From F22 sp963678855 (GTDB lineage: Bacteria > Bacteroidota > Bacteroidia > Bacteroidales > Bacteroidaceae), in NCBI GenBank assembly GCA_963678855.1, contig OY787448.1, positions 372,001 to 436,000 of the forward strand: a DNA stretch of 64,000 nucleotides, in the 5' to 3' direction. The first letter of the stretch is position 1. Every line of letters begins with the position of its first letter. Under the pieces are notes generated by a model. That model made no database searches and was not told where the DNA came from. It saw nothing but the letters and a program-made list of their open reading frames with translations. The position numbers were made by a program, and so were the translations under genes. Below are positions 26,951 through 37,828 of this stretch, one piece after another.

Positions 26951-29080
26951 TTACTTGCCAAGCCCGATCTCTTTCATTGTATTTTCAAATTCAGGTTGAC
27001 GATCTTGATCAAACTCGACTCTTTGATAATTATGTGATTTATAATACTCCCAAAGACCTCGTATTTTTGAACATTGTGAATACAGACTAAACTGCTCACT
27101 ATTTATGTATTCATCAAAACTATCTGTACTTTCAAAAGCACGAATAAAATATACATTTACCGATATGTAATACACTGGCTTTTCATAAGAAATCTCACTA
27201 TTACATTGTATAAAATATCCAAAATAAAATTCAGGATTTCTTTTTATATCAGCACATAATTCACCTGAGGCATATGGATTAAGTTTATATCGTCTTGAGG
27301 AATCTAGACCATCATTGCAATGTATATAACACCTAAAAATTTGCTGTACTGTAAACCTTGACTTTCTCTTCATACAATATAACAACCTACTTATAGTCAA
27401 AGATTTAAGTCTTGCTGACTGAATTATATTGAATGTTTTATTTGCTTTATGCTTATGAATATTTCCGACAACCTCACCAATAATATCATCTTGCAATTCA
27501 CTTGACTTTAGAAGTAAAAGATAAGTATTTTCTAAACTTCTCAAGTAGTTTGTTGCTTTATAAGCTGCATCTAAATTACTCGCATATGACATATTAACTA
27601 GAAGATTAAAGAGTCTATCATCTCTTGATATTTCTAATAATTTGAAGAGTAAAACAATTAAGTTTCTATAGCCCTCAAAATAGTCCGAAAATCTTTCTTT
27701 TGTATCTAATAAATACGCTACAAAATCATTACACTGTTCTTTGTTTTGATAAAAACTTATGATTTCATTCGGAATATCATCATCTATGCGATGTTCAGTT
27801 GTCAAGTAGTTCACCAAACAGCGACACTCTAATCTATCAAAGGTGTTTTCCCAAAAATATATGTCAAATCTATTCTTTCGATTTATACAGTTGAACCTTT
27901 CACCTGTATTCTCTTTCGCCTCAGGAAACATTCTCTTTATTAAATTAATTATGTGATCTGGCAGCTTATAATCTTCGTATAAAAGATTCTTATTGCGAAT
28001 CACTGTATATCTATCATTTGCTAAACTAACAAACTCTTTCTCTTTTATTTTATTATAAACTTCTGGTTGTTTAAGCTTTATGGCTTTAATACACAAATAA
28101 TCAAAGACCTCCACATTATATATCAGATTCGAATAAGGTATTACCGTATTATTTAAAAACCTTATGAGATCACGAATATTTGAAATAAGTGGCTCAAATA
28201 CACTCTCTTCCGTTCTTAATATACTAACAAGAGCACCTTTTTCCACCTTTGTTAGCTCTCCTTTATGAAGAGATAGCAATCTCTCTGCATAGTCAACCAG
28301 TGAAGAATAACGAACAGCAGGCACAGGAAACTCATAAGAAAAATATTTATCTACAAAACTCTGACTACGAGTTTCACTATCGGTTTTAAATCTTGAATTC
28401 ATCTGACCTTTATCAAATGCTGTCAAGAAAATAGTATTTTTAAAGTTAGCAATCCCATCAATCAATTTCAAAACTTCAATGATTTCACTTTTTGTCAAGC
28501 GATCAAAATCATCTACTACAATAACAACTTTTCGTCCAATTTTAGCTAAACGCTTTTCAATCTTATTCCGTAACTGATCAATATCACCATCACTCCACAA
28601 AAAGGTTATATATTTCAAATAACTAGCAAAACCTGATTCGTTAATTATAGCCTTCGTATAATGAGGAATCAATCTTGAAAAACTAGAGTCGTACTTAGAC
28701 AAATTAATTTTTAGAAGACTAAAAAAGTCTTTACGAATATCAGATAAGCTGCCACTATGCCTAGGATTAAATTCTATTTTTATATACTCTCTATCATCTA
28801 ATTGGTCCAAGCAAAGGCTAACAAAAGAAGTTTTGCCACTTCCCCACTCCCCTTCGACCCCAACACTATAAGCTTTTTTAGAGACATCAACTCTAGCAAT
28901 AATTCCAACAAAGTCACTTACTTCATTTGACCATCCAAAACAATCAGCTGCTAATTTTTTTATTGGATTATCTAAGATTGGGAACAAACTATCATTTGAT
29001 TTTTCAGAGTCTGTAATTACGAGCACTAACTTTAGTTCACCATTTAAACAGACACTCAACTGAACTAATATATATATCCC
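26951..29080 (-). pseudogene. KAP-family P-loop NTPase, C-terminal part, interrupted by IS21
   Basis: This is the larger part of one gene split by an IS21-family element. Removing the element and one copy of the 5-bp duplication joins it in frame to 31611-32045, giving one 854-residue protein. In that numbering the N-terminal 145 residues are membrane helices, Walker A EGEWGSGKTSF is near 227 and the KAP-type Walker B VVIVVDDFDRL near 334. The open frame seen today runs past the junction into the element (to 29185), but those 35 codons are not native. KAP NTPases are membrane-associated ATPases; some (PifA) exclude phage. Confidence 0.88.
29076..29080. repeat. Target-site duplication, left copy (ATCCC)
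   Basis: ATCCC immediately before the left TG of the IS21 element; the identical right copy is at 31606-31610. Five base pairs fits the 4-8 bp usual for IS21. Confidence 0.85.
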
Positions 29081-29196
29081 TGTAATGTGTATCTTTGAAG
29101 CGCCATAAATGTGTAACGTAAAAGCACCACTGTAGGTGCCAAAAAAAGAGGTAATCTTTTTGTATATTTGTGTGACCAAACCCAAATAACAAATTT

Positions 29197-30795
29197 ATGA
29201 TTACCTCTCCATCGTTCCCTTCTTGCATAAAGAAGCTCCAGATGTTCGACAAAGTTAGGGAATTGTCTTCAAAAGGCAAAACAAACACGCAAATAGCTTT
29301 TGATTTAGGTATCGACCGTCATCGTGTCGGTCGTTATCTTCGTATGAGTCGCAATGAATTTGTGACCAGTAAAGCTTACAAGCGCAATTACGTTCGTTTA
29401 CTTGATAAGTATGAACAAAAGATTTACCAATACATCTACTTGCATCCTTTTGTAAGTTCTGCAGAAGTGGGTGATTATATCCGTAAGTACTTCCCAGAGG
29501 TAGGTCGTGTGTCCCGTAAAACGGTTTATAACTACACGAAGTACATCCGTGCGAAGTATAGCATAGCGCAAGTTGGCTATGAACAACATCGCATAATGAC
29601 TCAGCTTGAAGCTACACCTTATGGTTATCAAGCACAAGTTGATTTTGGTGAGCGTCGTGTGCCAGTGGCTGGTAGCAATGGCCATAAGCGCATTTACTTT
29701 ATGGCTATGGTGCTCTCTCGTTCGCGCTACAAGTTTGTGTTTATGAGCGATACTCCGTTTACTACAGAGAAATCAATTTATGCACACGAACTTGCTTTTG
29801 AGTTTTTCGGTGGCGTACCAGAAACGATACTGTATGACCAGGATAAGTGCTTCTTGTATAAAGAGTATTATGGCGACAATCAATTGACCTATAAGTTTAA
29901 GCGTTTTGTGGATGACATTGGTTTTAGACCTGAGTTCTGTCATAAGAACGATCCAGAAAGCAAAGGCAAGGTTGAGAATGTGGTGAAGTATGTCAAAGGC
30001 AACTTCATGCGTACGCAGGAGTTTACCACCATAGCGCAGTACAATAAAGAAGCCATTGACTGGCTCAACCGTACAGGAAATCAATTAGAACACTCCGTGA
30101 CAAAGCTGATACCTGCTCAAGAGTTCTTGGAGGAAATAAAATCACTTAGGCCTTATTACGGGAAGCCTACAGCTCCTAATATAGAGCCAGTGCCGTACAA
30201 TGTGTCTAAGACCAATGTAATCCATTATAAAGGGAATACATATAGCTTGCCTTATGGTACTTACAAGCACCCAAGACAGAAATGCTATGTCTTAGTACAG
30301 CACAATGAACTGATTGTGTATGCTACTCAAACAGGCAAAGAGCTGACACGCCATACGATATCCTCTAAGCGTGGGCAGTATATCAATAAAGAAGCACATA
30401 AGCGCCCCTTGGATAAGACAGTGGCACAGCTAGAGGAACAAATCATGACTTATGTGCAGTCGGATGACTTTATGTATAAGCTACTTGCCAATCTGAAAAT
30501 AGAGTTGGGCAACTATTATAAGAGTCACTTAAAGCACTTAATAGCACATCTGAAAGACTACTCCAAAGAAGACTTGCTACAAGGTGTCAAATGGTGTGTG
30601 CTCCACGATGTTGCTTCGGCATATCGTCTACAAGAGGTGGTGTGTACGATGAGTAAGAAATCACCTCAAGAACTAGATAGTAGTCAAATAAAGCTGCTCG
30701 GCCAAGCAGACCATCAAGCCATGGCTACGCCAGAGAAATCAACCATAAGTACGTACAATGAAATTTTACAGATATGTCCAACTCAGAACAACTAA
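29197..30795 (+). CDS. istA: IS21 transposase IstA
   Basis: 532 residues. The N-terminus has a helix-turn-helix (LSSKGKTNTQIAFDLGIDRHRVGRYLRM). The DDE catalytic core follows: QAQVDFGERRV (first Asp), ETILYDQDKCF (second Asp) and CHKNDPESKGKVENVVKYVK (catalytic Glu region). The C-terminal part resembles the DNA-binding Mu-type domain. It catalyses strand transfer with its helper IstB. The stop overlaps istB by 22 bp. The protein looks full length and active. Confidence 0.95.
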   Translation: MITSPSFPSCIKKLQMFDKVRELSSKGKTNTQIAFDLGIDRHRVGRYLRMSRNEFVTSKAYKRNYVRLLDKYEQKIYQYIYLHPFVSSAEVGDYIRKYFPEVGRVSRKTVYNYTKYIRAKYSIAQVGYEQHRIMTQLEATPYGYQAQVDFGERRVPVAGSNGHKRIYFMAMVLSRSRYKFVFMSDTPFTTEKSIYAHELAFEFFGGVPETILYDQDKCFLYKEYYGDNQLTYKFKRFVDDIGFRPEFCHKNDPESKGKVENVVKYVKGNFMRTQEFTTIAQYNKEAIDWLNRTGNQLEHSVTKLIPAQEFLEEIKSLRPYYGKPTAPNIEPVPYNVSKTNVIHYKGNTYSLPYGTYKHPRQKCYVLVQHNELIVYATQTGKELTRHTISSKRGQYINKEAHKRPLDKTVAQLEEQIMTYVQSDDFMYKLLANLKIELGNYYKSHLKHLIAHLKDYSKEDLLQGVKWCVLHDVASAYRLQEVVCTMSKKSPQELDSSQIKLLGQADHQAMATPEKSTISTYNEILQICPTQNN

Positions 30796-31517
30796 AAGAC
30801 CTAGCTTCTCAGCTAAACCTAGGGAGCATACGCAAGAATGCAGACCATATTATCCACGAGGCACAAATGAAGAAACCCAATTATCTGGAGTTCCTTGAAG
30901 GCATCTTGAATAATGAAATACAAACCAGAAAACGACGTGCGTTTGAAAAGCGGCTAAAAGCAGCCAACTTGCCTAGAAAGCACGATTTAGACTTGTTTGA
31001 TGACAGTACTGTTCAAGGCGTGACACAGAAACAACTCACGGAACTCAGACAGCTCATATGGATGGAACAAAACTATAATATCATAATTATGGGGCCATCG
31101 GGAGTAGGCAAAACATATATCGCTGCTGGATTGGTTTACGAAGCTGTAAAAAGAGGCGATAAAGCTTACTTGCTAACCATGGAAGACCTGCTATCTATTA
31201 TTAAGATGAGAGAAGTCTCGCCAACGGCTATGCGCTCGTACAATAAGCTGATTAAAGCAGACTTAGTGGCTATAGATGATATCATGTTGTTGCCCATGAA
31301 AAAGGAAGAAGCTGTAGGCTTGTTTAACCTCATTAATCAGCTACACGAAAACGTGCCTATCATTATTACAACCAATAAGGCACCAACTGAATGGGCTAAG
31401 AACCTTGAAGATGAGGTCTTAGCAACAGCTTTACTAGATAGATTACTCTACCAGTGTGAGGTGCTTAATCTATCTGGTACTAGCTACAGAATGGAAAACA
31501 GAAAAACAATATTTTAA
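30774..31517 (+). CDS. istB: IS21 helper ATPase IstB
   Basis: 247 residues, DnaA/DnaC-like AAA+ ATPase. Walker A MGPSGVGKTYIAAGL is near residue 108, Walker B LVAIDDIMLLPM follows, and sensor residues appear in IIITTNKAPTEWAK and ALLDRLLYQCEVLNL. IstB helps IstA select and assemble on target DNA. It overlaps istA, typical for the family. Confidence 0.95.
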   Translation: MSNSEQLKDLASQLNLGSIRKNADHIIHEAQMKKPNYLEFLEGILNNEIQTRKRRAFEKRLKAANLPRKHDLDLFDDSTVQGVTQKQLTELRQLIWMEQNYNIIIMGPSGVGKTYIAAGLVYEAVKRGDKAYLLTMEDLLSIIKMREVSPTAMRSYNKLIKADLVAIDDIMLLPMKKEEAVGLFNLINQLHENVPIIITTNKAPTEWAKNLEDEVLATALLDRLLYQCEVLNLSGTSYRMENRKTIF

Positions 31518-31605
31518 ACTTATGTATAACCTGCAAGGAAGGACGTGACCCAAACGTGGTGCATTAACGTTACACAAATAAGGGGCTTTTTACTTGCACA
31601 TTACA

Positions 31606-31610
31606 ATCCC
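31606..31610. repeat. Target-site duplication, right copy (ATCCC)
   Basis: ATCCC directly after the right end of the IS21 element; matches the left copy at 29076-29080. Confidence 0.85.
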
Positions 31611-32045
31611 TAACAATATGGCAATATACAAACTTATAGGTACTACATCGAACAATATGTATTCATCATATCTACCAGATAAGTGTCCACCAATTATACT
31701 TAAAGTTAAAACAATCAGGAGTATTAAATGACGAGTAGACAACAAAAACTTTTGAATCACCACATACGTTATCCCGAAAACCAATATCACGAGAAAACAT
31801 AACGCGGCAATTAAAGCTGCTGTGTCTTTAAAATTCAAGTATGGTAAAATAGTATCATTAAAGAGACTTAAGACGTCCGAAAAGTTTGAATGATAAAATA
31901 ACAAGCCTATTATAGCCAAAGGATAATAAAGAAGCCATCGAAATAATGGTTTAAACTTATTCTTGATAAGTTTGACTTTTAAACCCTTTAATTCATTCCG
32001 CAAACAATAAGCCATCTCGTCAGTATGTTTCAAGTTATCTACCAT
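31611..32045 (-). pseudogene. KAP-family P-loop NTPase, N-terminal membrane part, cut off by IS21
   Basis: 145 native codons from ATG 32045 to the insertion. The segment has a basic N-terminus, then hydrophobic helices (PLFRWLLYYPLAIIGLLFY, AALIAALCFLVILVFGITYVVI, HLILLIVLTLSIIGG, PISLYIAILL). The open frame continues for a few codons into the element before a stop. Joined to 26951-29080 it restores one continuous frame. It starts 10 bp after the caspase-like gene, so the intact gene was the last of that operon. Confidence 0.88.
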
Positions 32046-32055
32046 ATATCTTTAT

Positions 32056-32643
32056 TTAGAATATAACAAACCCCAATTCATCCATCAAGCTACTATAACT
32101 TCTTCTAAGCGAATTAGTAACAGAAGTAGCACCAAGTATCTCACGATTCTGTAGCAAATCAAAATAAGCCATATCCATAATGGCACACTGGACGCTATCC
32201 ACACTCTTCCTATATCCAGAAACAAGCGTGGCCCCTACTCTGTCCTTAAATTCAAGAATAGCATCAGCACTCCCCAATAAAGTGCGACAACTTCCAAAGT
32301 GCAGCACCTTACCATAAAAAGCATCTCCAGCTAAATCAGCTAGCTCATCAATAGAGATAAAGTTCTTCCCATTATCTTTACGCTTTCCTTCTCCAACGAG
32401 GTATATCCCTTGCGTATTGCCATGCGCAGAGAAATAACATATCGAATAAGGGTCAAATCGCTTTGCCGAAATCTTATTCAAGTAAAAACGCAGCTCATTC
32501 TTCGTGGCTACATGGCGGTAGATATACTTGATGTTATTGCAGCTCTGTAAGAACTGCAATATAGGTTCTGAGGTGAAAGGCTCTTCAAGGAAGTCTTTCT
32601 GGAAATCAAATTCCGTTTCTATGCATATTATGTGGCGTTTCAT
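32056..32643 (-). CDS. Caspase-like protein, DUF6642 type
   Basis: 195 residues. Two strand-ends carry a His-Cys dyad in the caspase/CHAT arrangement: CYFSAHGNTQGIYLV with His74, and GKVLHFGSCRTLLG with Cys119. The flanking pattern (start of the form KRHIICIE, then LxxYxxKxxxxY, GYRKSVD, and a C-terminal YFDLLQ) is that of the DUF6642 family. It is probably a cysteine protease effector. It lies between two membrane KAP NTPases with gaps of 23 and 10 bp, which suggests the NTPases sense or control it. Protease activity and substrate are inferred. Confidence 0.78.
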   Translation of the reverse strand: MKRHIICIETEFDFQKDFLEEPFTSEPILQFLQSCNNIKYIYRHVATKNELRFYLNKISAKRFDPYSICYFSAHGNTQGIYLVGEGKRKDNGKNFISIDELADLAGDAFYGKVLHFGSCRTLLGSADAILEFKDRVGATLVSGYRKSVDSVQCAIMDMAYFDLLQNREILGATSVTNSLRRSYSSLMDELGFVIF

Positions 32644-32666
32644 ATATTATAATTTAAAAAGTACTT

Positions 32667-35378
32667 CTAACGACCAAAGTGCTTTAAATCGTACTCAATA
32701 GGCTTCCGTTCATTCTTCTTATAAGCATCATAGAATAATACAAACTCCTGAATGACCTCCTCATCCTCTTCCAATCGAAGCCCATCAACAAACACCTCAA
32801 ATGCTTCCCAACTCTTCCATAACTTCAACACAAAGTCCAAATTATACAATGTCTTTCTATGCCCTATATCACGCCCATATAGAGTTGGTAACATCTTATG
32901 CTTATTTTTTATGACATACTCAAGAAGCAACTTATCAGCTTCTTCATTTTCACCAGTCACACGATCAAAAGTATTTGACTTCTCTTCCACTTGTATAAAG
33001 TCAGTAAAATGTAAATGATTCCAATAATGGTATATCCGTTCTACTGGACAATCACGAACTTCGAGTAACTTCTTAAAATGAATATTACCGATACCCATCA
33101 AGTCTTCTTTAGGTATAATAAAGTTTAGATTCTCATAACTAGATTGACTACCTATGTGAACTACAAAGTCATTTGGTACATACAAGGACATCAACTCTTT
33201 AATGAAACACTTACCTTCGTCTTCATCGAATTCAGCCTGGGCTATTTTTATCATCAAATCACTTATGGTGACAACATACCTATCATCACGTATGTAACCT
33301 AAATAAAAATAAGTAAACAACACTTTCTTTGAAATTTCTTTATTATATAACTTTACACCATCTAAAAATGCAACAAAGCTACGATACGTCTCAGGTTCAC
33401 TAAGTTCTTCAATAACACCCTTCAATGTGGCATTTAAATCATCAGCATCTTCGTGATACTTCGCATTATTATAACTACTAATTTCGTCGTCTGATAAATC
33501 AGCTTCAAACAATTCATTATAGAAGTAACGATTAATACCATAGCTGCTATTTATCCTCTTCAAAGGATACATTTTATCATCAGCATAATCAGGAAACAAT
33601 ACAGAAAGTAAGTTGTTTACCAACTCCAACTCAAAGTTAGTTAAACTAAAATCTTTGCTATACTTTGTAAGAACAGACATTAAGTCCAACTTATCTAAAG
33701 CCAATTGGCTTGCCATGAATAACTCTAAATTAAGGCTACCATCCTTCTCCTCTGTTTCATTTTTAGTCGTATCCTTCTTAGAATACAAAAACAATCGACC
33801 ATGATGCCTATAGTCATTGGTCTCTGAAACAATTCTATTGTATGAATCCTTTAAAAGGATATACACTGACTGGTATTTCACTATCAATATAGACAAATTC
33901 AATAAATCAATTAGATTAATATCTAACCTAAGGGTATGAAGTTGAACTATAAAACAATTGGCGACATTGATTACCTCCCGAAAGTTAGTAACTGGCTCGA
34001 CATACACAACAGAGTTCGTTTTAGTACTCTCTTTACCAAATATTGCTTTCTCTAAGTACTCCACGTCACTTTGCGGATAATTCGCAACATGACTTTTAAT
34101 CAATTCCCAAAGCTTTTTCTTTATAAGAGTTTTCTGAATAGGTGGCAACACCAATTCATATTGAAAAAATTTCTCTAGGAAAGCGGATGAATTTGCTACC
34201 CCATGCTTATTCAAACAATTAACTACATATGATTTATCGAAAGCTACTACATACGTAACATTAGAGAAGCTACCTGTATTTCTAATCAATTGTAATAGAT
34301 CAAGAATCTCGCTTCCCAGCAGTCGATCAACATCATCAATATATACAACCACATGCTTCTTTAAACTTGATATTTTGCGGTTTATATTATTATATCTATT
34401 TGTTTTTGTTTGTGAAGTGTATATGCGGAGTAATTTTATAAGATAGTCTACAGCTGGATTTCCAACTCCAGATATTGCTTCAACGTATTTGTAAAAAGAA
34501 GTCGAGTCTATACCATATTTACGTAGGTTAGCAGCTAACTCTGCAAAAAACACTTTCGACAAGTTACACTTGTCATAATCCCAAGAGGAAAACCTTAAAA
34601 CTATGCAGTCCCCCAACTTTTCATCCAACAAATTCAAGAATGAAGACTTACCATGGCCCCATGGTGCAATGACCCCAAGAGTTAATGATTTCTCAGAACT
34701 TCTTCCATGCTCTTTTATATAGTCACAGATAGGATTAATGTATCGTTCTAATTTCAGTCTATCTTCACTTGATTTTATAATAGGCTCGTCAACATGTAAA
34801 GCGACTCGACCAAAAGGCATTTCTATTACAGATTCAATGTTAGTTACAGACTTAATTTGTCTTAGATTCAACTTTTTCGTTCGTTGAATCAACCACTCGC
34901 GTAAACAAGGAATATTCAATAAGAGTATTTCAAGCGCCAAAGGAAGATATAATATATCAACCAGCTTCATTCTAATAAAAGGAGCAGCACAATATAATCT
35001 CCATGTATCAAAATTAAATCGATACATCGCCCACAAAAACAAAATCAGAACTGAAATATCCACCGAAACATGGCGTTCCTTCATGATTGCAGTTTGGTAT
35101 ATACGACAACCAATTATTATGGTCAGAATCGTTACAACTACAGATATACTAACATTTTCTGGTATATCTTCTAGAAATGGGGCTATAATATGCTTATATG
35201 CCGCATTATCAATGGCTGAACGAAATAGCATAAAAACCGTAGCAAATGCTCCATACCGTAGCAACTTGTTTATAACATATTCTCTTGCGTAGTTCATTGG
35301 TTTAAGCCAACGCTGCAACAATTTAGTGATGTAACAATTTAATTTAGGCATAGAAATAATAATTTTATTATAAAACAT
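32667..35378 (-). CDS. KAP-family P-loop NTPase with N-terminal membrane helices
   Basis: Start taken at the ATG of TGATG (35378), overlapping the stop of the helicase gene by one base; a GTG one codon earlier is possible. The first 190 residues include several membrane helices (VSISVVVTILTIIIGC, VDISVLILFLWAMYRF, LPLALEILLLNIPCL). Then comes a KAP P-loop domain with Walker A APWGHGKSSF near 242 and Walker B VVVYIDDVDRL near 349. The C-terminal half is helical. KAP NTPases act at the inner face of the membrane; several take part in phage exclusion. A paralogue of the disrupted gene downstream. Confidence 0.88.
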   Translation of the reverse strand: MFYNKIIISMPKLNCYITKLLQRWLKPMNYAREYVINKLLRYGAFATVFMLFRSAIDNAAYKHIIAPFLEDIPENVSISVVVTILTIIIGCRIYQTAIMKERHVSVDISVLILFLWAMYRFNFDTWRLYCAAPFIRMKLVDILYLPLALEILLLNIPCLREWLIQRTKKLNLRQIKSVTNIESVIEMPFGRVALHVDEPIIKSSEDRLKLERYINPICDYIKEHGRSSEKSLTLGVIAPWGHGKSSFLNLLDEKLGDCIVLRFSSWDYDKCNLSKVFFAELAANLRKYGIDSTSFYKYVEAISGVGNPAVDYLIKLLRIYTSQTKTNRYNNINRKISSLKKHVVVYIDDVDRLLGSEILDLLQLIRNTGSFSNVTYVVAFDKSYVVNCLNKHGVANSSAFLEKFFQYELVLPPIQKTLIKKKLWELIKSHVANYPQSDVEYLEKAIFGKESTKTNSVVYVEPVTNFREVINVANCFIVQLHTLRLDINLIDLLNLSILIVKYQSVYILLKDSYNRIVSETNDYRHHGRLFLYSKKDTTKNETEEKDGSLNLELFMASQLALDKLDLMSVLTKYSKDFSLTNFELELVNNLLSVLFPDYADDKMYPLKRINSSYGINRYFYNELFEADLSDDEISSYNNAKYHEDADDLNATLKGVIEELSEPETYRSFVAFLDGVKLYNKEISKKVLFTYFYLGYIRDDRYVVTISDLMIKIAQAEFDEDEGKCFIKELMSLYVPNDFVVHIGSQSSYENLNFIIPKEDLMGIGNIHFKKLLEVRDCPVERIYHYWNHLHFTDFIQVEEKSNTFDRVTGENEEADKLLLEYVIKNKHKMLPTLYGRDIGHRKTLYNLDFVLKLWKSWEAFEVFVDGLRLEEDEEVIQEFVLFYDAYKKNERKPIEYDLKHFGR

Positions 35379-37828
35379 CACTTCACCACCCCCACAAACT
35401 CACCAATAACCCTAAAGTCACCTTCCTCAGCACTAGCTTCGTCAATAACAATAGGACTATACTCCTCATTTGTAGGCATTAATTTAATCAGAGAGTGCTT
35501 CCACTCCCCACTCTCTTGAGTCACCTTTTCACTTTGATATCGTTTAATGGAATATCTTCCACTATACTCAGGATCAAACTTATTAGTGTGCTCAACTAAG
35601 ACAGTCTTGCCTTCACGAGACCCACCACTTTGGGCTGTAAAGATGCAAATATCTCCGTCTTGAATATTTGGTTCCATCGAATGCCCACATGCCCGTACAG
35701 CGAACATCCAACGATTTACTTTTCTTCCTAATTGGGTTATATCCACCCAACCTTCAACATCCACATGCTCTCCATCACCAAAATAACCACACGCTGCATG
35801 TACAGAATAAAATGGCAAGAAGTCCACATATCGCACATTGTCATTAACTGTAGGCTCTATGCGAATAGTATCTTCTTCCGCTGGAAGGAGTACACTTTGC
35901 TCTTCTTCTGCAGCAATAGACAAGTCAACCTCTTCCAAAGCCTCTATGTAATTCTTAACAAGCAAAGAGCGGAAATGAGCAGCAAGTGCTTTATCTTCGA
36001 AGTACACATAGCAGCCTTTCATACCACGAGTCATCAAGGTGCGGTATGTATTCTTGACAATCAAATCGGCTTGCTCTACAGCCAGTTCTTTAACGGTACC
36101 TTTGTCCTTTAGTTTCTTCTTAAGCCCAAAGATACTTCTATCACTTTTGTGACGATTCATGATATCAGTAACCACATGACCGTCTTCGTAACGCATGTCT
36201 TTACCAACAATCACACCCACGTAATCAAGTTCTAGTCCTTGGCAGGTATGGATACAACCAATCTCACTGATTGACTCAGGCTGTAGTATCCAGCTCTCAT
36301 TTTTATTGGTAAAGTTCCATTGTCGAGCATAATCATACTCATCAATGACCACATCCATCTTAAAGGCGTCTTTCTTACTGTCCCATGGCCAGCAATAGCC
36401 AGCTACGATACGAGAGCGGTTATTGATTTCATTACGCTCACGTATAGCTTTATCCATTTCGTTTGGATCATCAAAGATGCGAAAATCATAGGTAGATGGA
36501 GACAGCAGGATATTAGCCGTGTCTTTGATTTCCATCGTATTATCTAGCCATGCTAGATAGCCATCGGCTCCATTACAACGGAACTGTGAATCGAGTTCTA
36601 GGTGTTGCACTTTAGCTCCCATGCTCAAAGCAATCTCTTCGATATATTTCTTACGTCCTATATCGTTCACATGAATTTGTTGGTTATCATCCACAAAGAA
36701 GACTGTGACTTTAGCAGCATTGATTAGCTCGGCAACTTGATTTTCACCTTGATTGCCATACAAACCAGACTTCAGGTTTAAACGGTGTGCTTCATCCACA
36801 ATAAGCGCATGAAATGCATCGCGCTTGTCTTTCATATCTGTAAAAGACCCACTACCTGAGAAAAGGCTCTGAATCAGTTTCTTTTTGACATTGTTCTTGG
36901 CTAACAAAGTGCTGTACACATTACGAGGTTCAGCATTCTTAGAGACGTACATCGCCAGCTTTTCTTCATGAATTAAGTTGGCAAGCAAATTCACTGCGAC
37001 TACGCTTTTACCTGTACCTGGGCCTCCTTCAACAATAATAACCTTCTTGCTGCCTACTTTTGCTTTACGACATGCAGAAAGTACTGTCTCATAAGCAACC
37101 TTTTGGTTGTCAATCAAAGTAAACTCGTTATTACCTTGAAGCATTGAGTGTACAGAATCGGCTAGATATTTGGATGGCTTAAGCTTACCATTTTCTATCT
37201 CAAAGATAATCTCACGGTCATCGCCCTTCTTGATTCTTCGGGTGATAAACTCCTGCAGTTTCTCTGCATCAGACGACAAAAAAGCAGGTGCTTGCTTGAG
37301 ATATTCTTGATAGAACTTATTGGTAATCACCCCATCATCATTGTAGTTGTGCAAATAAGCACAAGGACTCAAATTGATATCCTTCTCTTGTATCGTCACA
37401 TTGAAGCTACGTAATAGATTCGCATACGACAATGCTTGATATGATGGGTGTGCCACCTCCTTCTCTCCATGTGCGAAACGAGTACGCACTAGTGCATCTT
37501 TATCTGTAAGCTTCGCATCAGACCACTGCTTCAATTCGACAATAACAACCTGCTCCTTATCCTGCTGGTCGTAACCAGAGATTAAGAAGTCAATACGGTT
37601 GGATGTCAACGGAATCTGATATTCGATAGAGATACCAGCATTATCTGGTATCTTGTTATCATTCATCACGACATTCATATACATCATAGAGTTTTTCCAT
37701 GAATTGTATTCAGACTGTGATGTATGACGGCCAAGATGCTCAAAGTAAGCATCATTTATTCTATCAGCTATTCTATTTTGTTTGATATCGGTACAGAAGC
37801 CCTGCTTCGTTGATTGATAGACGATCAT
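35378..37828 (-). CDS. DUF2075 helicase fused to LexA-like S24 peptidase
   Basis: 816 residues with three parts. Residues 70-105 hold a PD-(D/E)XK-like strand (RIDFLISG, then VVIVELKQW). The helicase part has Walker A GGPGTGKSVVAVN near 270, DEAHRL near 344, FFVDDNQQIH, and the DUF2075 segment GLELDYVGVIVG with RVLMTRGMKG-like end (YRTLMTRGMKGCYVYF). The last 140 residues are an S24 peptidase with Ser near 715 (GHSMEP) and Lys near 759 (YSIKRY). Such fusions suggest self-cleavage or damage sensing. It overlaps MazG upstream (ATGA) and the KAP gene downstream. Confidence 0.88.
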   Translation of the reverse strand: MIVYQSTKQGFCTDIKQNRIADRINDAYFEHLGRHTSQSEYNSWKNSMMYMNVVMNDNKIPDNAGISIEYQIPLTSNRIDFLISGYDQQDKEQVVIVELKQWSDAKLTDKDALVRTRFAHGEKEVAHPSYQALSYANLLRSFNVTIQEKDINLSPCAYLHNYNDDGVITNKFYQEYLKQAPAFLSSDAEKLQEFITRRIKKGDDREIIFEIENGKLKPSKYLADSVHSMLQGNNEFTLIDNQKVAYETVLSACRKAKVGSKKVIIVEGGPGTGKSVVAVNLLANLIHEEKLAMYVSKNAEPRNVYSTLLAKNNVKKKLIQSLFSGSGSFTDMKDKRDAFHALIVDEAHRLNLKSGLYGNQGENQVAELINAAKVTVFFVDDNQQIHVNDIGRKKYIEEIALSMGAKVQHLELDSQFRCNGADGYLAWLDNTMEIKDTANILLSPSTYDFRIFDDPNEMDKAIRERNEINNRSRIVAGYCWPWDSKKDAFKMDVVIDEYDYARQWNFTNKNESWILQPESISEIGCIHTCQGLELDYVGVIVGKDMRYEDGHVVTDIMNRHKSDRSIFGLKKKLKDKGTVKELAVEQADLIVKNTYRTLMTRGMKGCYVYFEDKALAAHFRSLLVKNYIEALEEVDLSIAAEEEQSVLLPAEEDTIRIEPTVNDNVRYVDFLPFYSVHAACGYFGDGEHVDVEGWVDITQLGRKVNRWMFAVRACGHSMEPNIQDGDICIFTAQSGGSREGKTVLVEHTNKFDPEYSGRYSIKRYQSEKVTQESGEWKHSLIKLMPTNEEYSPIVIDEASAEEGDFRVIGEFVGVVK

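Larger units (their letters stand above)
29081..31605 (+). mobile_element. IS21-family insertion sequence, complete
   Basis: 2525 bp with both ends present. The termini start TGTAATGTG and share a second block, TGTGTAACGT.AA.GCACCAC, in matching positions; together about 50 bp of imperfect inverted repeat. Flanking 5-bp direct repeats ATCCC lie at 29076-29080 and 31606-31610. It encodes IstA and IstB with overlapping ends and a TATCTTTG box inside the left end. It sits in the KAP NTPase gene. The intact repeats and genes suggest a recent insertion. Confidence 0.95.
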
